Made by a program: the position numbers and the translations under genes. The notes beneath the pieces are model-generated. The model worked only from the letters and a program-made list of their open reading frames with translations. It did no database searches and was not told where the DNA came from. This document shows, one piece after another, positions 35,052 to 43,310 of a stretch of 64,000 nucleotides of DNA; position 1 is the first letter of the stretch, and every line of letters starts with the position of its first letter. Origin of the DNA: Chitinophagaceae bacterium UBA7600 (GTDB lineage Bacteria; Bacteroidota; Bacteroidia; Chitinophagales; Chitinophagaceae); NCBI GenBank assembly GCA_002478885.1, contig DLKC01000053.1:56552-120551 (forward strand). Direction: 5' to 3'.

Positions 35052-37103
35052 ATGCATGTAAGTCGCCGTAAGTTCGTACAAGCCTCCCTGTTTGCAGGCT
35101 TCGCCATCGCCACAAAGAAAGGTTGGGCCAATAAGCTTCCCACAGCAGCAACAGAGCGCCGCGATCTTTATCCACAAGGTGTGGCATCGGGTGACCCTAC
35201 CTATAATACTGTGATCCTGTGGACACGGCGCCCTCCGGTAAAGGATAGCATTGCTAAAAAACTGGTTGTTGAAATATCCACAACGCCTGATTTCAAAAAA
35301 ATACTGGCGGGTGGTACCGCCAACATCGGTGCTGATGCTGATTATACCTGCCGGTTTTTGGCCAAAGACCTTAAACCCAATAGTGTTTATTGGTACCGCT
35401 TTATTGATGAGCATGGGTTTGCCAGCCGGGTTGGCCGTACCATTACTGCGCCGGCCAACGATGCTGATGTGCCTGTGCGCTTCAGCTTTGTGAGTTGCCA
35501 ATGCCCCAACGAAGGTGCACTGAATGCTTACCGCAAGATGATCTATGAAGACGCGGCGAAGCCTGCAGACCAGCAACTGTATTTTGTGTTGCACCTGGGC
35601 GATTTTATTTATGAGGTAACCTGGTATGCCGAAGATAACCCGGATGGTAACCGTGGCCGCCGCATCAGGAACCTGTATAAGTTTCCGCAGGGAAGAAAGG
35701 TCAGCAATTTTCACTTGCCCGTAACGCTGGAAGATTACCGCACTCTCTATCGTGCCTATCTTGAAGATCCCGACCTGCAGGATGCCCGGGCACGCTGGCC
35801 ATTTGTGTGTATCTGGGATAACCATGAATTTGCATGGGCAGGATACCAGAGCCAGTATGTGGCGGGCGGCGGCTACAGTGCCCCCGCACAAAACCAGAAA
35901 GTCTATGCCAACCAGGCATGGTGGGACTTTATTCCTGCGATGGTGCAACAACCCGGGAATACAAAGCTTGACGAATTCAAGGCGCCGGTAGTGGTGGATA
36001 CCCCCATGGATACCTTTAACGACGAAGGGCTCTCAGAGGAGCCCAATAACCTGCTTGCGATCAACAGCCTGAAGATACAGCGTGTATTGCGCTGGGGCAG
36101 GAATATGGACCTGCTGCTGACTGATAACTGGTCGTTCCGCTCCCCTGATATGTCAACCGGTGATTTTGATGTTCCGGAGTACCCGCGGGTGGACGCACAG
36201 GTACCCTTTGAAATCATGAATTACGGGAAACATTATAACAATGACAACCCGCCGGCTACCATTCGTTTTAAGGATAAGGATATCCCGAACCCGACAAAGG
36301 ATGTACATGCGCAGACTTACCTGGGTAAGGCGCAAAGACAATGGGCGCTTGAACAACTGAAAGCGTCTACGGCAAAATGGAAAATATGGGGTCATGGTTT
36401 TGGTATGATGGAAGTGCGCAGCGATTACCAGCATCTACCGGGTGCATTGGGTGCGGAATGGCCAAAGGACGCCGGTTATGCGGTCATGGACAATCGCTTT
36501 CTGCGTGACAAAGACATCATCTTTGATTTTATCCGTGATCAACAGATCACCGGCTTTTGTGTGGTTGGTGGTGACCGGCATGGATTCTATGCAGGTTTAA
36601 CGTCAAAGGCGTTGCCACCCAAAGCATACGAACCATTGGGCGTGGAATTTATAACGGGTTCGATCTCGCAGCAAACACTTTTTGAAGTGTTGCAGGTAAC
36701 GATGAAGAAAGACCATCCAAAACGGGTGTTGCAACTGATTGATCAGCCGGATGGCAAGATGATCCCTTCTGTAAATGTGACTGCCTTACACGGCGTACAA
36801 TCGACCCTAAAGTTAAAAGAGACCGGGGATATGGTGCAGGCCCGTGCCGTGCGCAACCCGGATGTAGCACCACATTTGTCATTGGTTGATTTTGGCGGAC
36901 ATGGTTATGGGTTGGTTACCGTAACCAGCGATCAGCTTTCTACTGAGTTTGTTTGTATACCCATACCGTTTGAACGCAGTGACCGGCCAGATGGCGGCCC
37001 TTTGACTTACCGTGTCGTGCACCGCACCCGTTTATGGAAGGCGGGCGAGGCACCAAAACTTGAACAGGAAGTACTTGAGGGCGACCCGCGGTATTGTATT
37101 TGA
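35052..37103 (+). CDS. phoD: Alkaline phosphatase D family protein, Tat-exported
   Basis: 683 residues from the ATG at 35052 (MHVSRRKFVQASLF), which places the twin-arginine SRRKFVQA at the N-terminus; a TTG start at 35022 is less likely. The PhoD N-terminal domain (YPQGVASGDPTYNTVILWTR) is followed by the metallophosphoesterase-like core: FSFVSCQ, LHLGDFIYE, WDNHEF, GGDRHGFYAG. Family members hydrolyse phosphodiesters or monoesters using Fe/Ca in the periplasm. The C-terminal ~120 residues (from about TALHGVQSTL) are also PhoD-like. The last 44 bases of the gene recur at 43221-43264. Confidence 0.9.
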   Translation: MHVSRRKFVQASLFAGFAIATKKGWANKLPTAATERRDLYPQGVASGDPTYNTVILWTRRPPVKDSIAKKLVVEISTTPDFKKILAGGTANIGADADYTCRFLAKDLKPNSVYWYRFIDEHGFASRVGRTITAPANDADVPVRFSFVSCQCPNEGALNAYRKMIYEDAAKPADQQLYFVLHLGDFIYEVTWYAEDNPDGNRGRRIRNLYKFPQGRKVSNFHLPVTLEDYRTLYRAYLEDPDLQDARARWPFVCIWDNHEFAWAGYQSQYVAGGGYSAPAQNQKVYANQAWWDFIPAMVQQPGNTKLDEFKAPVVVDTPMDTFNDEGLSEEPNNLLAINSLKIQRVLRWGRNMDLLLTDNWSFRSPDMSTGDFDVPEYPRVDAQVPFEIMNYGKHYNNDNPPATIRFKDKDIPNPTKDVHAQTYLGKAQRQWALEQLKASTAKWKIWGHGFGMMEVRSDYQHLPGALGAEWPKDAGYAVMDNRFLRDKDIIFDFIRDQQITGFCVVGGDRHGFYAGLTSKALPPKAYEPLGVEFITGSISQQTLFEVLQVTMKKDHPKRVLQLIDQPDGKMIPSVNVTALHGVQSTLKLKETGDMVQARAVRNPDVAPHLSLVDFGGHGYGLVTVTSDQLSTEFVCIPIPFERSDRPDGGPLTYRVVHRTRLWKAGEAPKLEQEVLEGDPRYCI

Positions 37104-37109
37104 GAACGG

Positions 37110-37200
37110 CTGTGATTGGTGGGGATAGGATATGATAGAGCGATGCCGCAGCGTCCTTTTCAAGGGACGTTGCGGAGACAGAGGTGGGCACAAGTAAGGC
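37110..37200. repeat. Hairpin repeat after phoD
   Basis: GATTGGTGGGGATAGG, then GAGCGATGCCGCAGCGTCC ... GGGACGTTGCGG AGACAG, a copy of the CCGCAGCGTC/GACGCTGCGG element with one stem change (GACGTTGCGG). It begins directly after the phoD stop codon. Confidence 0.7.
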
Positions 37201-37222
37201 GACCTGCACCAGTGTCGTAGTC

Positions 37223-37633
37223 TTAATTATTTTTCCTGTAGGGCTTTACCATGCCGGCATTGATTGACCCTGTTATCTTGTTTTCAAAACTGTTGCGTAC
37301 ATAATTGAGCACATCCGCAATTTGTTCATCGGTTAAATAATTCATAGCGGGCATTTCAGTGGCATACTTTTCCCCATTCACCATGATCGGTTCTGCCTGC
37401 CCTTCCAAAATAACACGAATTAAAGTTCCGGTTGGCTTTTTTAAATAATCTGCTTTGGCAAGAGGAGGATTTACACCAGGTATTCCTTCGCCACTTTCCA
37501 AATGACAATTCTGACAAAACGTGGTATACACCTCTTTTCCTCTTTGAACACTCTCCCCTACGTCTTGCTGAACAAACGCTGAACCACCAACAAAGATGGC
37601 CGCAGCGATAATAAAAGTCATACTGATTTTCAT
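37223..37633 (-). CDS. c-type cytochrome
   Basis: 136 residues with a signal peptide and a single class I cytochrome c domain: the haem-binding CQNCH, and the distal Met probably in MPAMNYL, from the conserved TEMPAMN. Third gene of a minus-strand set with the two molybdenum hydroxylase subunits, so it is the probable electron acceptor of that enzyme (inference from context). Spacing to the molybdopterin subunit is 135 bases. Confidence 0.9.
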   Translation of the reverse strand: MKISMTFIIAAAIFVGGSAFVQQDVGESVQRGKEVYTTFCQNCHLESGEGIPGVNPPLAKADYLKKPTGTLIRVILEGQAEPIMVNGEKYATEMPAMNYLTDEQIADVLNYVRNSFENKITGSINAGMVKPYRKNN

Positions 37634-37768
37634 TAACCGGAATTTTTATGTGTATTAGGCACCTTATTTACTTCTGCCTGCTACGAACGCTGCGCAGGCT
37701 AATGAACATAGAGATTGCCTCTGTAAAAGATAAAATACAGTTGTATGGCTGGTTAAGGAATACGCTAA

Positions 37769-40018
37769 CTATGCGTTGGGAATGTCTTTATAGAAAGGTT
37801 GGTTATAAAAACGTTTACCCGTTTTTTTATACAATGCATTGGCTACGGCTGCAAATACCGGTGGAAAAGGTGGCTCTCCCAAACCTGTTGGATCAATATC
37901 ATTGTGAACAAAATGAACATCGATTCTTTCAGGTGCCTCCCGCATACGGATTAACCGGTACCTGTTGAAATTATTTTGCCCGGGTACACCATCTTTATGG
38001 GTTATGCCACCGTACAAGGCATTGCCAATACCATCCACCACGGCACCCTGTACCATATTCGTTGCAGCATCGGGGTTGACAACAATACCACAATCCACTG
38101 CGCTGGTTACCCTCTCAATATATGGTTTTCCATTTTTCTCTACAATGTCAATGACATGGGCCGCATATGACGAGTGACAAAAATAAGCGGCAACGCCCCG
38201 GCTATATTTTTTATTGGCCGGATCATTCCATCCCGCCTTTTCCTTCACAAGTTTCAGCACTTCCATATACCTATCTGCATCGTACTCATTATTTCTTCCA
38301 ACCGGTTTTTCTTTGGCCCGTTGTAAAAGTTCAAGCCTGAAATCGATAGGATCTTTACCCATCGCCTCCGCCAGTTCATCTAAAAAGGATTGCTCTGCAG
38401 CAGCATTAAAGTTTGAACCCGGAGCCCTGAATGCACCTATGGTAATATTGGTAGGGATGGCCCACCCTTCAGCGAGATAGTTGTCAACAGCACCCGCAGG
38501 AAACCTGTTCTGGTGAACGGCATGTTCGGGAATGCCACCGCCCTTTACATGAAACGCAAGCAGGTTTTTATCTTTATCCAACGCAGCACGATAGGTCGCT
38601 GTATACATGGGGCGATAGATGCCATAGGTCATATCATCCTCGCGGCTGTACACAAGCTTGACCGGCGCATTTACCTTTTTTGAAATAATCGCGGCTTCGG
38701 TGAGAAAGTGACCATAAGCTTTAAGACCAAACCCGCCACCCATACGTACTATCTGAATCTCAATTTTATCAGGTGAAAGGTTTAAGATTTTAGACAGGGA
38801 CGGCTCTATCCATCCCGGTGCCTGGTGCGGTGCTACCAGCAATGCCTTTTCATCAGTGACATATGCAAAGCAATTGACCGGTTCCATACAATTGTGGGCT
38901 AAAAAGGGCGCTGTATAGGTGTGTTCTATAATCTGAGCGGCGTTTTTAAATGCTGTTTCGGGGTCGCCGTCTTTTCGCAGCAGTTGTGCCGGCTGGTTAG
39001 CAAAGGCGGCCATTTTTGCCAGTTGCTCATCTGTATTTTCAAGGCCTGCCGGAATAGTAACGTTGGTTTTCCCGCGGAAACCTGCAATTATTTCATTGCT
39101 GCTTTCAATGGGCTGCCATATTACTTTTAGTTTTTTCCTTGCATTCATTACTTCCCAGGTTGTATTTCCCACAACAACGAGCAAATCATTAAAGGTCCGG
39201 GTATCGAAGCCAGACTGCTCATAATTTTCAGGATATAAAGGCAAAGAAAAAATGTCCCTTATACCGGGCATTTTCAAAGCCTCGGAGGCGTCAAATGATT
39301 GCAGCTTTTTTCCGAAAGCCGGCGGATGTTCAATCATGGCCACTAACATCCCTTCATGGGCATAATCTAAACCAAAAAGGGGTTTGCCGGTGACAATTTT
39401 CATACCCTCCACGTTCTTTTGTGCGCTTCGTACGATAGTGAAGTTTCTGCCATCTTTCAGTTTTGGGTTTTTGGGTAAAGGGATCGCCGAAGCCTTTAAT
39501 GCAAAATCCCCATACATACCAGACCTTCCACTTTTTTCATGATACAGCATTCCTTGTTTGGTTGACACTTCTTCCAGAGGCACATTCCAGGTTTGGGCAG
39601 CTGCCTGCACCAGGATATTTCTTGCTGCTGCTCCTGCATCACGTAAAGGTTTCCAATACATCCTGGTGGAATTGCTGCCCCCGGTGAATTGCGGGCCTAA
39701 TTTTACATTGTCATGCGGCCCCATCTCTACTATCACTTTTTGCCAGTCCACGTCCAATTCTTCCGCAACGATCATTGGCAGTGTTGTCATTACATTTTGG
39801 CCGAATTCCGGGTTTGGATTGATAATCTTTATGCTGTTATCGGGGTATATTTTTATATAACCATTAAGTTCAACCCAATCTTTTGCATCGGTTAATGGTT
39901 GACCAGGCAAAGGCTTCGCCTGCGCCCAAAAATTAAAACTCAGTAACATACCACCACCTGCAAGCGCAGAAACTTTTAAGAACGATCTTCTGCTGGCAGA
40001 TGCTTTCGGCTGTTTCAT
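37769..40018 (-). CDS. Molybdopterin-binding subunit of a xanthine-dehydrogenase-family hydroxylase (IorB-like)
   Basis: 749 residues, the catalytic subunit of a two-subunit molybdenum hydroxylase of the isoquinoline 1-oxidoreductase / aldehyde dehydrogenase type. A Tat-type N-terminus (SASRRSFLKVSALAGG) indicates export as a folded cofactor enzyme. Landmarks: GGSNSTRMYW, APFLAHNCMEPVN, the molybdopterin-binding GGGFGLKAYGHF and GAFRAPGSNF, and GLGEPPFPP near the C-terminus holding the catalytic Glu. Follows the 2Fe-2S subunit and precedes the cytochrome c. Substrate unknown. Confidence 0.9.
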   Translation of the reverse strand: MKQPKASASRRSFLKVSALAGGGMLLSFNFWAQAKPLPGQPLTDAKDWVELNGYIKIYPDNSIKIINPNPEFGQNVMTTLPMIVAEELDVDWQKVIVEMGPHDNVKLGPQFTGGSNSTRMYWKPLRDAGAAARNILVQAAAQTWNVPLEEVSTKQGMLYHEKSGRSGMYGDFALKASAIPLPKNPKLKDGRNFTIVRSAQKNVEGMKIVTGKPLFGLDYAHEGMLVAMIEHPPAFGKKLQSFDASEALKMPGIRDIFSLPLYPENYEQSGFDTRTFNDLLVVVGNTTWEVMNARKKLKVIWQPIESSNEIIAGFRGKTNVTIPAGLENTDEQLAKMAAFANQPAQLLRKDGDPETAFKNAAQIIEHTYTAPFLAHNCMEPVNCFAYVTDEKALLVAPHQAPGWIEPSLSKILNLSPDKIEIQIVRMGGGFGLKAYGHFLTEAAIISKKVNAPVKLVYSREDDMTYGIYRPMYTATYRAALDKDKNLLAFHVKGGGIPEHAVHQNRFPAGAVDNYLAEGWAIPTNITIGAFRAPGSNFNAAAEQSFLDELAEAMGKDPIDFRLELLQRAKEKPVGRNNEYDADRYMEVLKLVKEKAGWNDPANKKYSRGVAAYFCHSSYAAHVIDIVEKNGKPYIERVTSAVDCGIVVNPDAATNMVQGAVVDGIGNALYGGITHKDGVPGQNNFNRYRLIRMREAPERIDVHFVHNDIDPTGLGEPPFPPVFAAVANALYKKTGKRFYNQPFYKDIPNA

Positions 40019-40143
40019 GATAATTTATTTAGAATGCTTTAAAAGTATTTTGGAATCAATGGCCCTGTAAGGCTGAGGCTTTTTGAGAACGGTTTTTACA
40101 TCATTTACGGCTTGCTTCTCACCGCCCGAAAAAGGTATGCCTG

Positions 40144-40599
40144 TCAGCCTTTAGCAGCAGTTTTTATGGCAGCCTTAACCCTCAGGTAAGTGCCACACCG
40201 ACAAATGTTGCCGCTCATAGCCGCATCGATATCGTCATCTGTGGGATGCGGTTTTGTTTTTAATAATGCGGCGGCTGACATTATCTGACCAGCCTGGCAA
40301 TACCCACACTGCGCAACATCCTGCTCTATCCATGCTTGTTGCAACGGGTGATCACCTTTTTCTGATAGCCCTTCAATTGTTGTGATCGCTTTATCAGCAA
40401 TGGATGATACAGGAAGCTGGCAGGAACGTACGGCAGTATCGCCGAGGTTAATGGTGCAGGCGCCACACTGGGCAATGCCGCATCCATACTTTGTTCCGGT
40501 TAAATTTAGATGTTCACGCAATACCCAAAGCACAGGCGTTTTGGGATCAACGTCTACCTGATGCTTTTTCCCATTGACCGTTAAACTTAAAATTGCCAT
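40144..40599 (-). CDS. (2Fe-2S)-binding subunit of the molybdenum hydroxylase (IorA-like)
   Basis: 151 residues with two [2Fe-2S] clusters: the plant-ferredoxin-type motif [13 protein letters not shown] (plus a further Cys) near residue 45, and the C-terminal helical-domain motif QCGYCQAGQ ... ICRCGTY. It transfers electrons from the molybdenum centre to a downstream acceptor. Starts [16 protein letters not shown]; no signal peptide, consistent with co-export with the Tat-tagged large subunit. First gene of the operon; a hairpin and a direct repeat lie upstream. Confidence 0.93.
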   Translation of the reverse strand: MAILSLTVNGKKHQVDVDPKTPVLWVLREHLNLTGTKYGCGIAQCGACTINLGDTAVRSCQLPVSSIADKAITTIEGLSEKGDHPLQQAWIEQDVAQCGYCQAGQIMSAAALLKTKPHPTDDDIDAAMSGNICRCGTYLRVKAAIKTAAKG

Positions 40600-40641
40600 C
40601 GCGATAAGTTTTATTTTTTTAAACGTAACAGTTTAAGCGCC

Positions 40642-40661
40642 GGTAAAGTTTCGACTTTACC
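40642..40661. promoter_or_regulatory. Hairpin GGTAAAGT-TTCG-ACTTTACC upstream of the hydroxylase operon
   Basis: Perfect 8-bp arms with a four-base TTCG loop, about 45 bases before the start of the 2Fe-2S subunit. No adjoining T-run on either strand, so an RNA leader hairpin or operator is more likely than a terminator. Confidence 0.5.
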
Positions 40662-40682
40662 CGGAAAGAAATTTATAATAAT

Positions 40683-40716
40683 CAAACAAATGATTGCAAA
40701 AACCAAACAAATGATT
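40683..40716. promoter_or_regulatory. Two 13-bp direct repeats, 21-bp period
   Basis: CAAACAAATGATT at 40683-40695 and again at 40704-40716, identical, 21 bases start to start (two DNA turns). Direct repeats at this spacing are the usual target of AraC-family regulators. They lie about 85-120 bases upstream of the hydroxylase operon start, and the AraC gene at 42144 is about 1.4 kb away. Confidence 0.55.
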
Positions 40717-40730
40717 TTTGTTGCGGTGCA

Positions 40731-41405
40731 TCACTGAGCATTTTTAACAGCGGCGAAGCCCTGGCCTTGCAAAAATTCATAAAAACGTTCAATCCAATTA
40801 TCTTTTGGCAGGTTTTGCTTTTGCATTCCAAATCCATGTCCACCGCTTACATACAAATGCAACTCTACCGGCTTTTTATTGGCAGCCCAATGTTTATACA
40901 AACTAATACAGTGTAAATTAAAGCCACCTTTATCATTCGTTGCCGCCAACAAGAACATAGGAGGTGCATCCGGTAAAACTGTTTTTTGCATTGTATCGGG
41001 AAAATACGGGTAAACAGGAGCAACAAAATCAGGACGATTGTTTCTATCGTAACCCATCGCTGAAGTTGCAGCTATTGTTCCACCAGCCGAGAAACCAATA
41101 ATGCCAATTTGATCAATGGCCAGGTTGTATTCAGTTGCATGTTTACGAACATATTCAATAGCTGCTCTTGCATCTGCTGCACCTATTGGGATCTGGTTTT
41201 TGACCAGATCTTCCCATTTATGGTAATTATAGTTATCCATTAAAGCACTCATTGGATCATCCGTGTCAATCGGAAGTGTCCTGTATTTTAAAACAAAAAC
41301 GGTAAAGCCTTTCTCTGACAGCTCTTTATTAAATGCGATGGAAAATTATTGCTGACCAAATAGCCGGCTTTCCTGCCAGATAAAGTTGGAGATCGGGTGC
41401 AATAA
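40731..41405 (-). pseudogene. Alpha/beta hydrolase (acetyl-esterase type), disrupted
   Basis: The open part (40731-41252, MSALMDNYNYHK ... FAAVKNAQ) has the GFSAGG nucleophile elbow, TND and GGHGFG of acetyl esterases, but no oxyanion HGGG region. Codons upstream in frame still read SIAFNKELSEKGFTVFVLKY, clearly coding, up to a stop at 41346-41348. Beyond it another frame reads APDLQLYLAGKPA ... AIIF, resembling the family's N-terminal strands. The GGGY oxyanion loop lies at the break and appears deleted. The signal-peptide end is gone, as the next gene's stop is only ~10 bases further. Remnant product, if made, is probably inactive. Confidence 0.75.
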
Positions 41406-41414
41406 AAATAAAAC

Positions 41415-41930
41415 TTACTGACCGGTAGGTGTTGTTTCTGTCCACACGAAATCTGAGAACCGGTGTTTTATCAGCCATTTACCATTTTGCTTAACAAAAG
41501 AATCTTTATAAACAACATAAAAAGTTGTTTTCATTTCTTTATCGTTTTGCTTACCTACGAGTATTACCCGGCAATAGGAAACCGCTTCTGCCCTGTCGCC
41601 GTTCAGGCTGATTGTCTGCTGGCCGTTTTGATGATAGACCGTATGAAAGTTGGCAAGGAAGCCCGAGAAAGCCTGCTTCAACTGATCCCTGCCTTTTATT
41701 ACCATGCTTTGCCCGTTTGTCCTGGATTCCACTTCAGCATCTTCCGTAAACAGCAACACCTGTTTGTCTATTTCTTTTGTATCTGCCAGGATGGAAAATG
41801 TATCAACCACATTCTTTATTGCTACCCGGTCTTCCAATTCTGTAATCCGTTTGTTTAAATCGTTCATCGTTTGTGCTTTTGAAGTAAAAAAGAAAAGAGA
41901 AACGGTAAGTAGTGCAACCAGCCTTTTCAT
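41415..41930 (-). CDS. SnoaL-like / NTF2-fold protein, secreted
   Basis: 171 residues with a signal peptide (MKRLVALLTVSLFFFTSKAQ). NTF2/SnoaL-like domain: ITELEDRVAIKNVVDTFSILAD, FTEDAEVES, then GRDQLKQAF, TVYHQNGQQTISL and a final KWLIKHRFSDFVW. Members include polyketide cyclases and small-molecule isomerases; the function here is open. Upstream of the disrupted esterase in the same direction, with almost no gap, so likely once one operon. Confidence 0.85.
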   Translation of the reverse strand: MKRLVALLTVSLFFFTSKAQTMNDLNKRITELEDRVAIKNVVDTFSILADTKEIDKQVLLFTEDAEVESRTNGQSMVIKGRDQLKQAFSGFLANFHTVYHQNGQQTISLNGDRAEAVSYCRVILVGKQNDKEMKTTFYVVYKDSFVKQNGKWLIKHRFSDFVWTETTPTGQ

Positions 41931-42116
41931 TTGATGTATGTTTTATATGTTGAATAAACTGTTGACTGTATTAACCAGTAGTCCTGATGTATTTTGCTTT
42001 TATCAATGATACAAAGCTACCAGCCTGCCGGGGGAGGACACTTACCGGGTTTACGGGTTTTCTTACCAATTTCACAGGTTGAGCGTTACCTGCGGGGTGA
42101 GGAGTTTTTGAAGTGA

Positions 42117-42124
42117 TAACTTTG
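42117..42124 (+). promoter_or_regulatory. TAnnTTTG promoter box of the AraC gene
   Basis: TAACTTTG, a perfect match to the Bacteroidota -7 element, 20 bases before the ATG at 42144. No clear -33 TTTG is seen at the right distance, so support is moderate. Confidence 0.4.
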
Positions 42125-42143
42125 CCGCAAATCCCGGACGGAC

Positions 42144-43055
42144 ATGAAGCACGTGCAGCATATTGCCACGATTAGTGAATACAACGCTACAGTTGAGCAT
42201 ACGACGTTACACCCTTTGGTAAGTGTAATTAATTTGTCGGAATGCAAAAAGCGCGGGAGAAACGTTGCCGTGGAAGCATTGAGTTTCGGGTTTTATGCCG
42301 TGTTTTTGAAGGATGATAAGAATTGCGAAATCCGGTATGGCAGAAACTATTATGATTACCAGGAAGGGACATTGGTATTTATTGCACCCGGCCAGGTGGT
42401 AAGCATCGCGTCAGATGATATAGATTATCAGCCATCGGGCCATGTATTGATATTCCATCCGGATCTGATAAGGGGTACATCATTGGGACAAGGCATGAAA
42501 GACTATTCTTTTTTCTCTTACGATGTACATGAGGCGCTGCATCTTTCGGAACAGGAAAAGGAAATTGTGCTGCAGTGCTTTCGAAAGATTCAATTGGAAA
42601 CCGGGCACGCGATCGATAAGCACAGCAAGAAACTGATTGTAGCAAACATTGAACTTTTCCTGAATTATTGTGTGCGTTTTTACGACCGGCAATTCATTAC
42701 CCGTGACCACGCCAATACAGGTACGGTTGAGCAATTTGAACAATTGCTGGATGATTACTTGCATTCAGCAAGCCTGCCCGAAACAGGCATCCCTTCTGTT
42801 GCTTACTTTGCCAACGCACTTCATTTATCGCCCAATTATTTTGGTGACCTACTGAAAAAGGAGACCGGCAAAACGGCACTGGAATTCATTCACGCAAAGT
42901 TGACAGGGCTCGCCAAAGAAAAGATCTGCAATCCTTCAAAAACAATCAGTGAAGTAGCTTATGAACTTGGCTTTAAATATCCTCAACACTTCACCCGGTT
43001 TTTCAAACAACAGGTTGGCACTACGCCGAATGACTACCGGAGTACATTAAATTAA
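42144..43055 (+). CDS. AraC-family transcriptional regulator
   Basis: 303 residues. The N-terminal half is a cupin-like sensor domain (FGFYAVFLKDDKNCEIRYG, YQEGTLVFIAPGQVVSIA), the C-terminal ~100 an AraC double helix-turn-helix (VAYFANALHLSPNYFGDLLKKETGKTALEFIH and ISEVAYELGFKYPQHFTRFFKQQVGTTPNDYR). Divergent from the SnoaL/esterase/hydroxylase side. Its likely site is the 21-bp-spaced direct repeat at 40683 or its own promoter; both are inference. Confidence 0.9.
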   Translation: MKHVQHIATISEYNATVEHTTLHPLVSVINLSECKKRGRNVAVEALSFGFYAVFLKDDKNCEIRYGRNYYDYQEGTLVFIAPGQVVSIASDDIDYQPSGHVLIFHPDLIRGTSLGQGMKDYSFFSYDVHEALHLSEQEKEIVLQCFRKIQLETGHAIDKHSKKLIVANIELFLNYCVRFYDRQFITRDHANTGTVEQFEQLLDDYLHSASLPETGIPSVAYFANALHLSPNYFGDLLKKETGKTALEFIHAKLTGLAKEKICNPSKTISEVAYELGFKYPQHFTRFFKQQVGTTPNDYRSTLN

Positions 43056-43071
43056 AAGATTACGCGTAAAG

Positions 43072-43305
43072 GAAAATTCGGTTGTTGGAGAGAGCAACCG
43101 ATAGGTAGAAATAGCCGCAGCGTTCCTTTCAGGAAGCGCTGTGGGGACAGCAGTCTCATGCGCGGCGAATATCACAAAGCGACACACATGGCCACCTGGC
43201 ACCCGCCGGGGAACGAGGTTAGGAAGTATTTGAGGGCGACCCGCAGTATTGTACCTGAGAACGGGTATTGGTTGGCGGGACAGCGACCGAGGAGCAGTCT
43301 TTAAA
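43072..43305. repeat. Composite repeat containing a copy of the phoD 3' end
   Basis: Order: CGGTTGTTGGAGAGAGCAAC CGATAGG; hairpin CCGCAGCGTTCC ... GCGCTGTGG (43115-43144) GGACAG; GCGGCGAATATCACAAAGCG with a CACCCGCC end; then 43221-43264, which matches the last 44 bases around the phoD stop (37066-37109) at 40 of 44 positions and still reads EVFEGDPQYCT-stop; then GGTTGGCGGGACAGCGACCG. Confidence 0.75.
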
Positions 43306-43310
43306 GCCTT

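Noticed and set aside
35019..35951. 310-codon minus-strand frame opposite phoD
   Set aside because: No start context, rich in Cys and His codons typical of antisense frames; phoD on the other strand is clear.
37648..37968. 106-codon plus-strand frame
   Set aside because: Antisense to the 3' end of the molybdopterin subunit gene; a shadow frame.
40642..40661. Rho-independent terminator of the upstream esterase remnant
   Set aside because: No T-run follows the stem on the minus strand; kept as a leader hairpin or operator.
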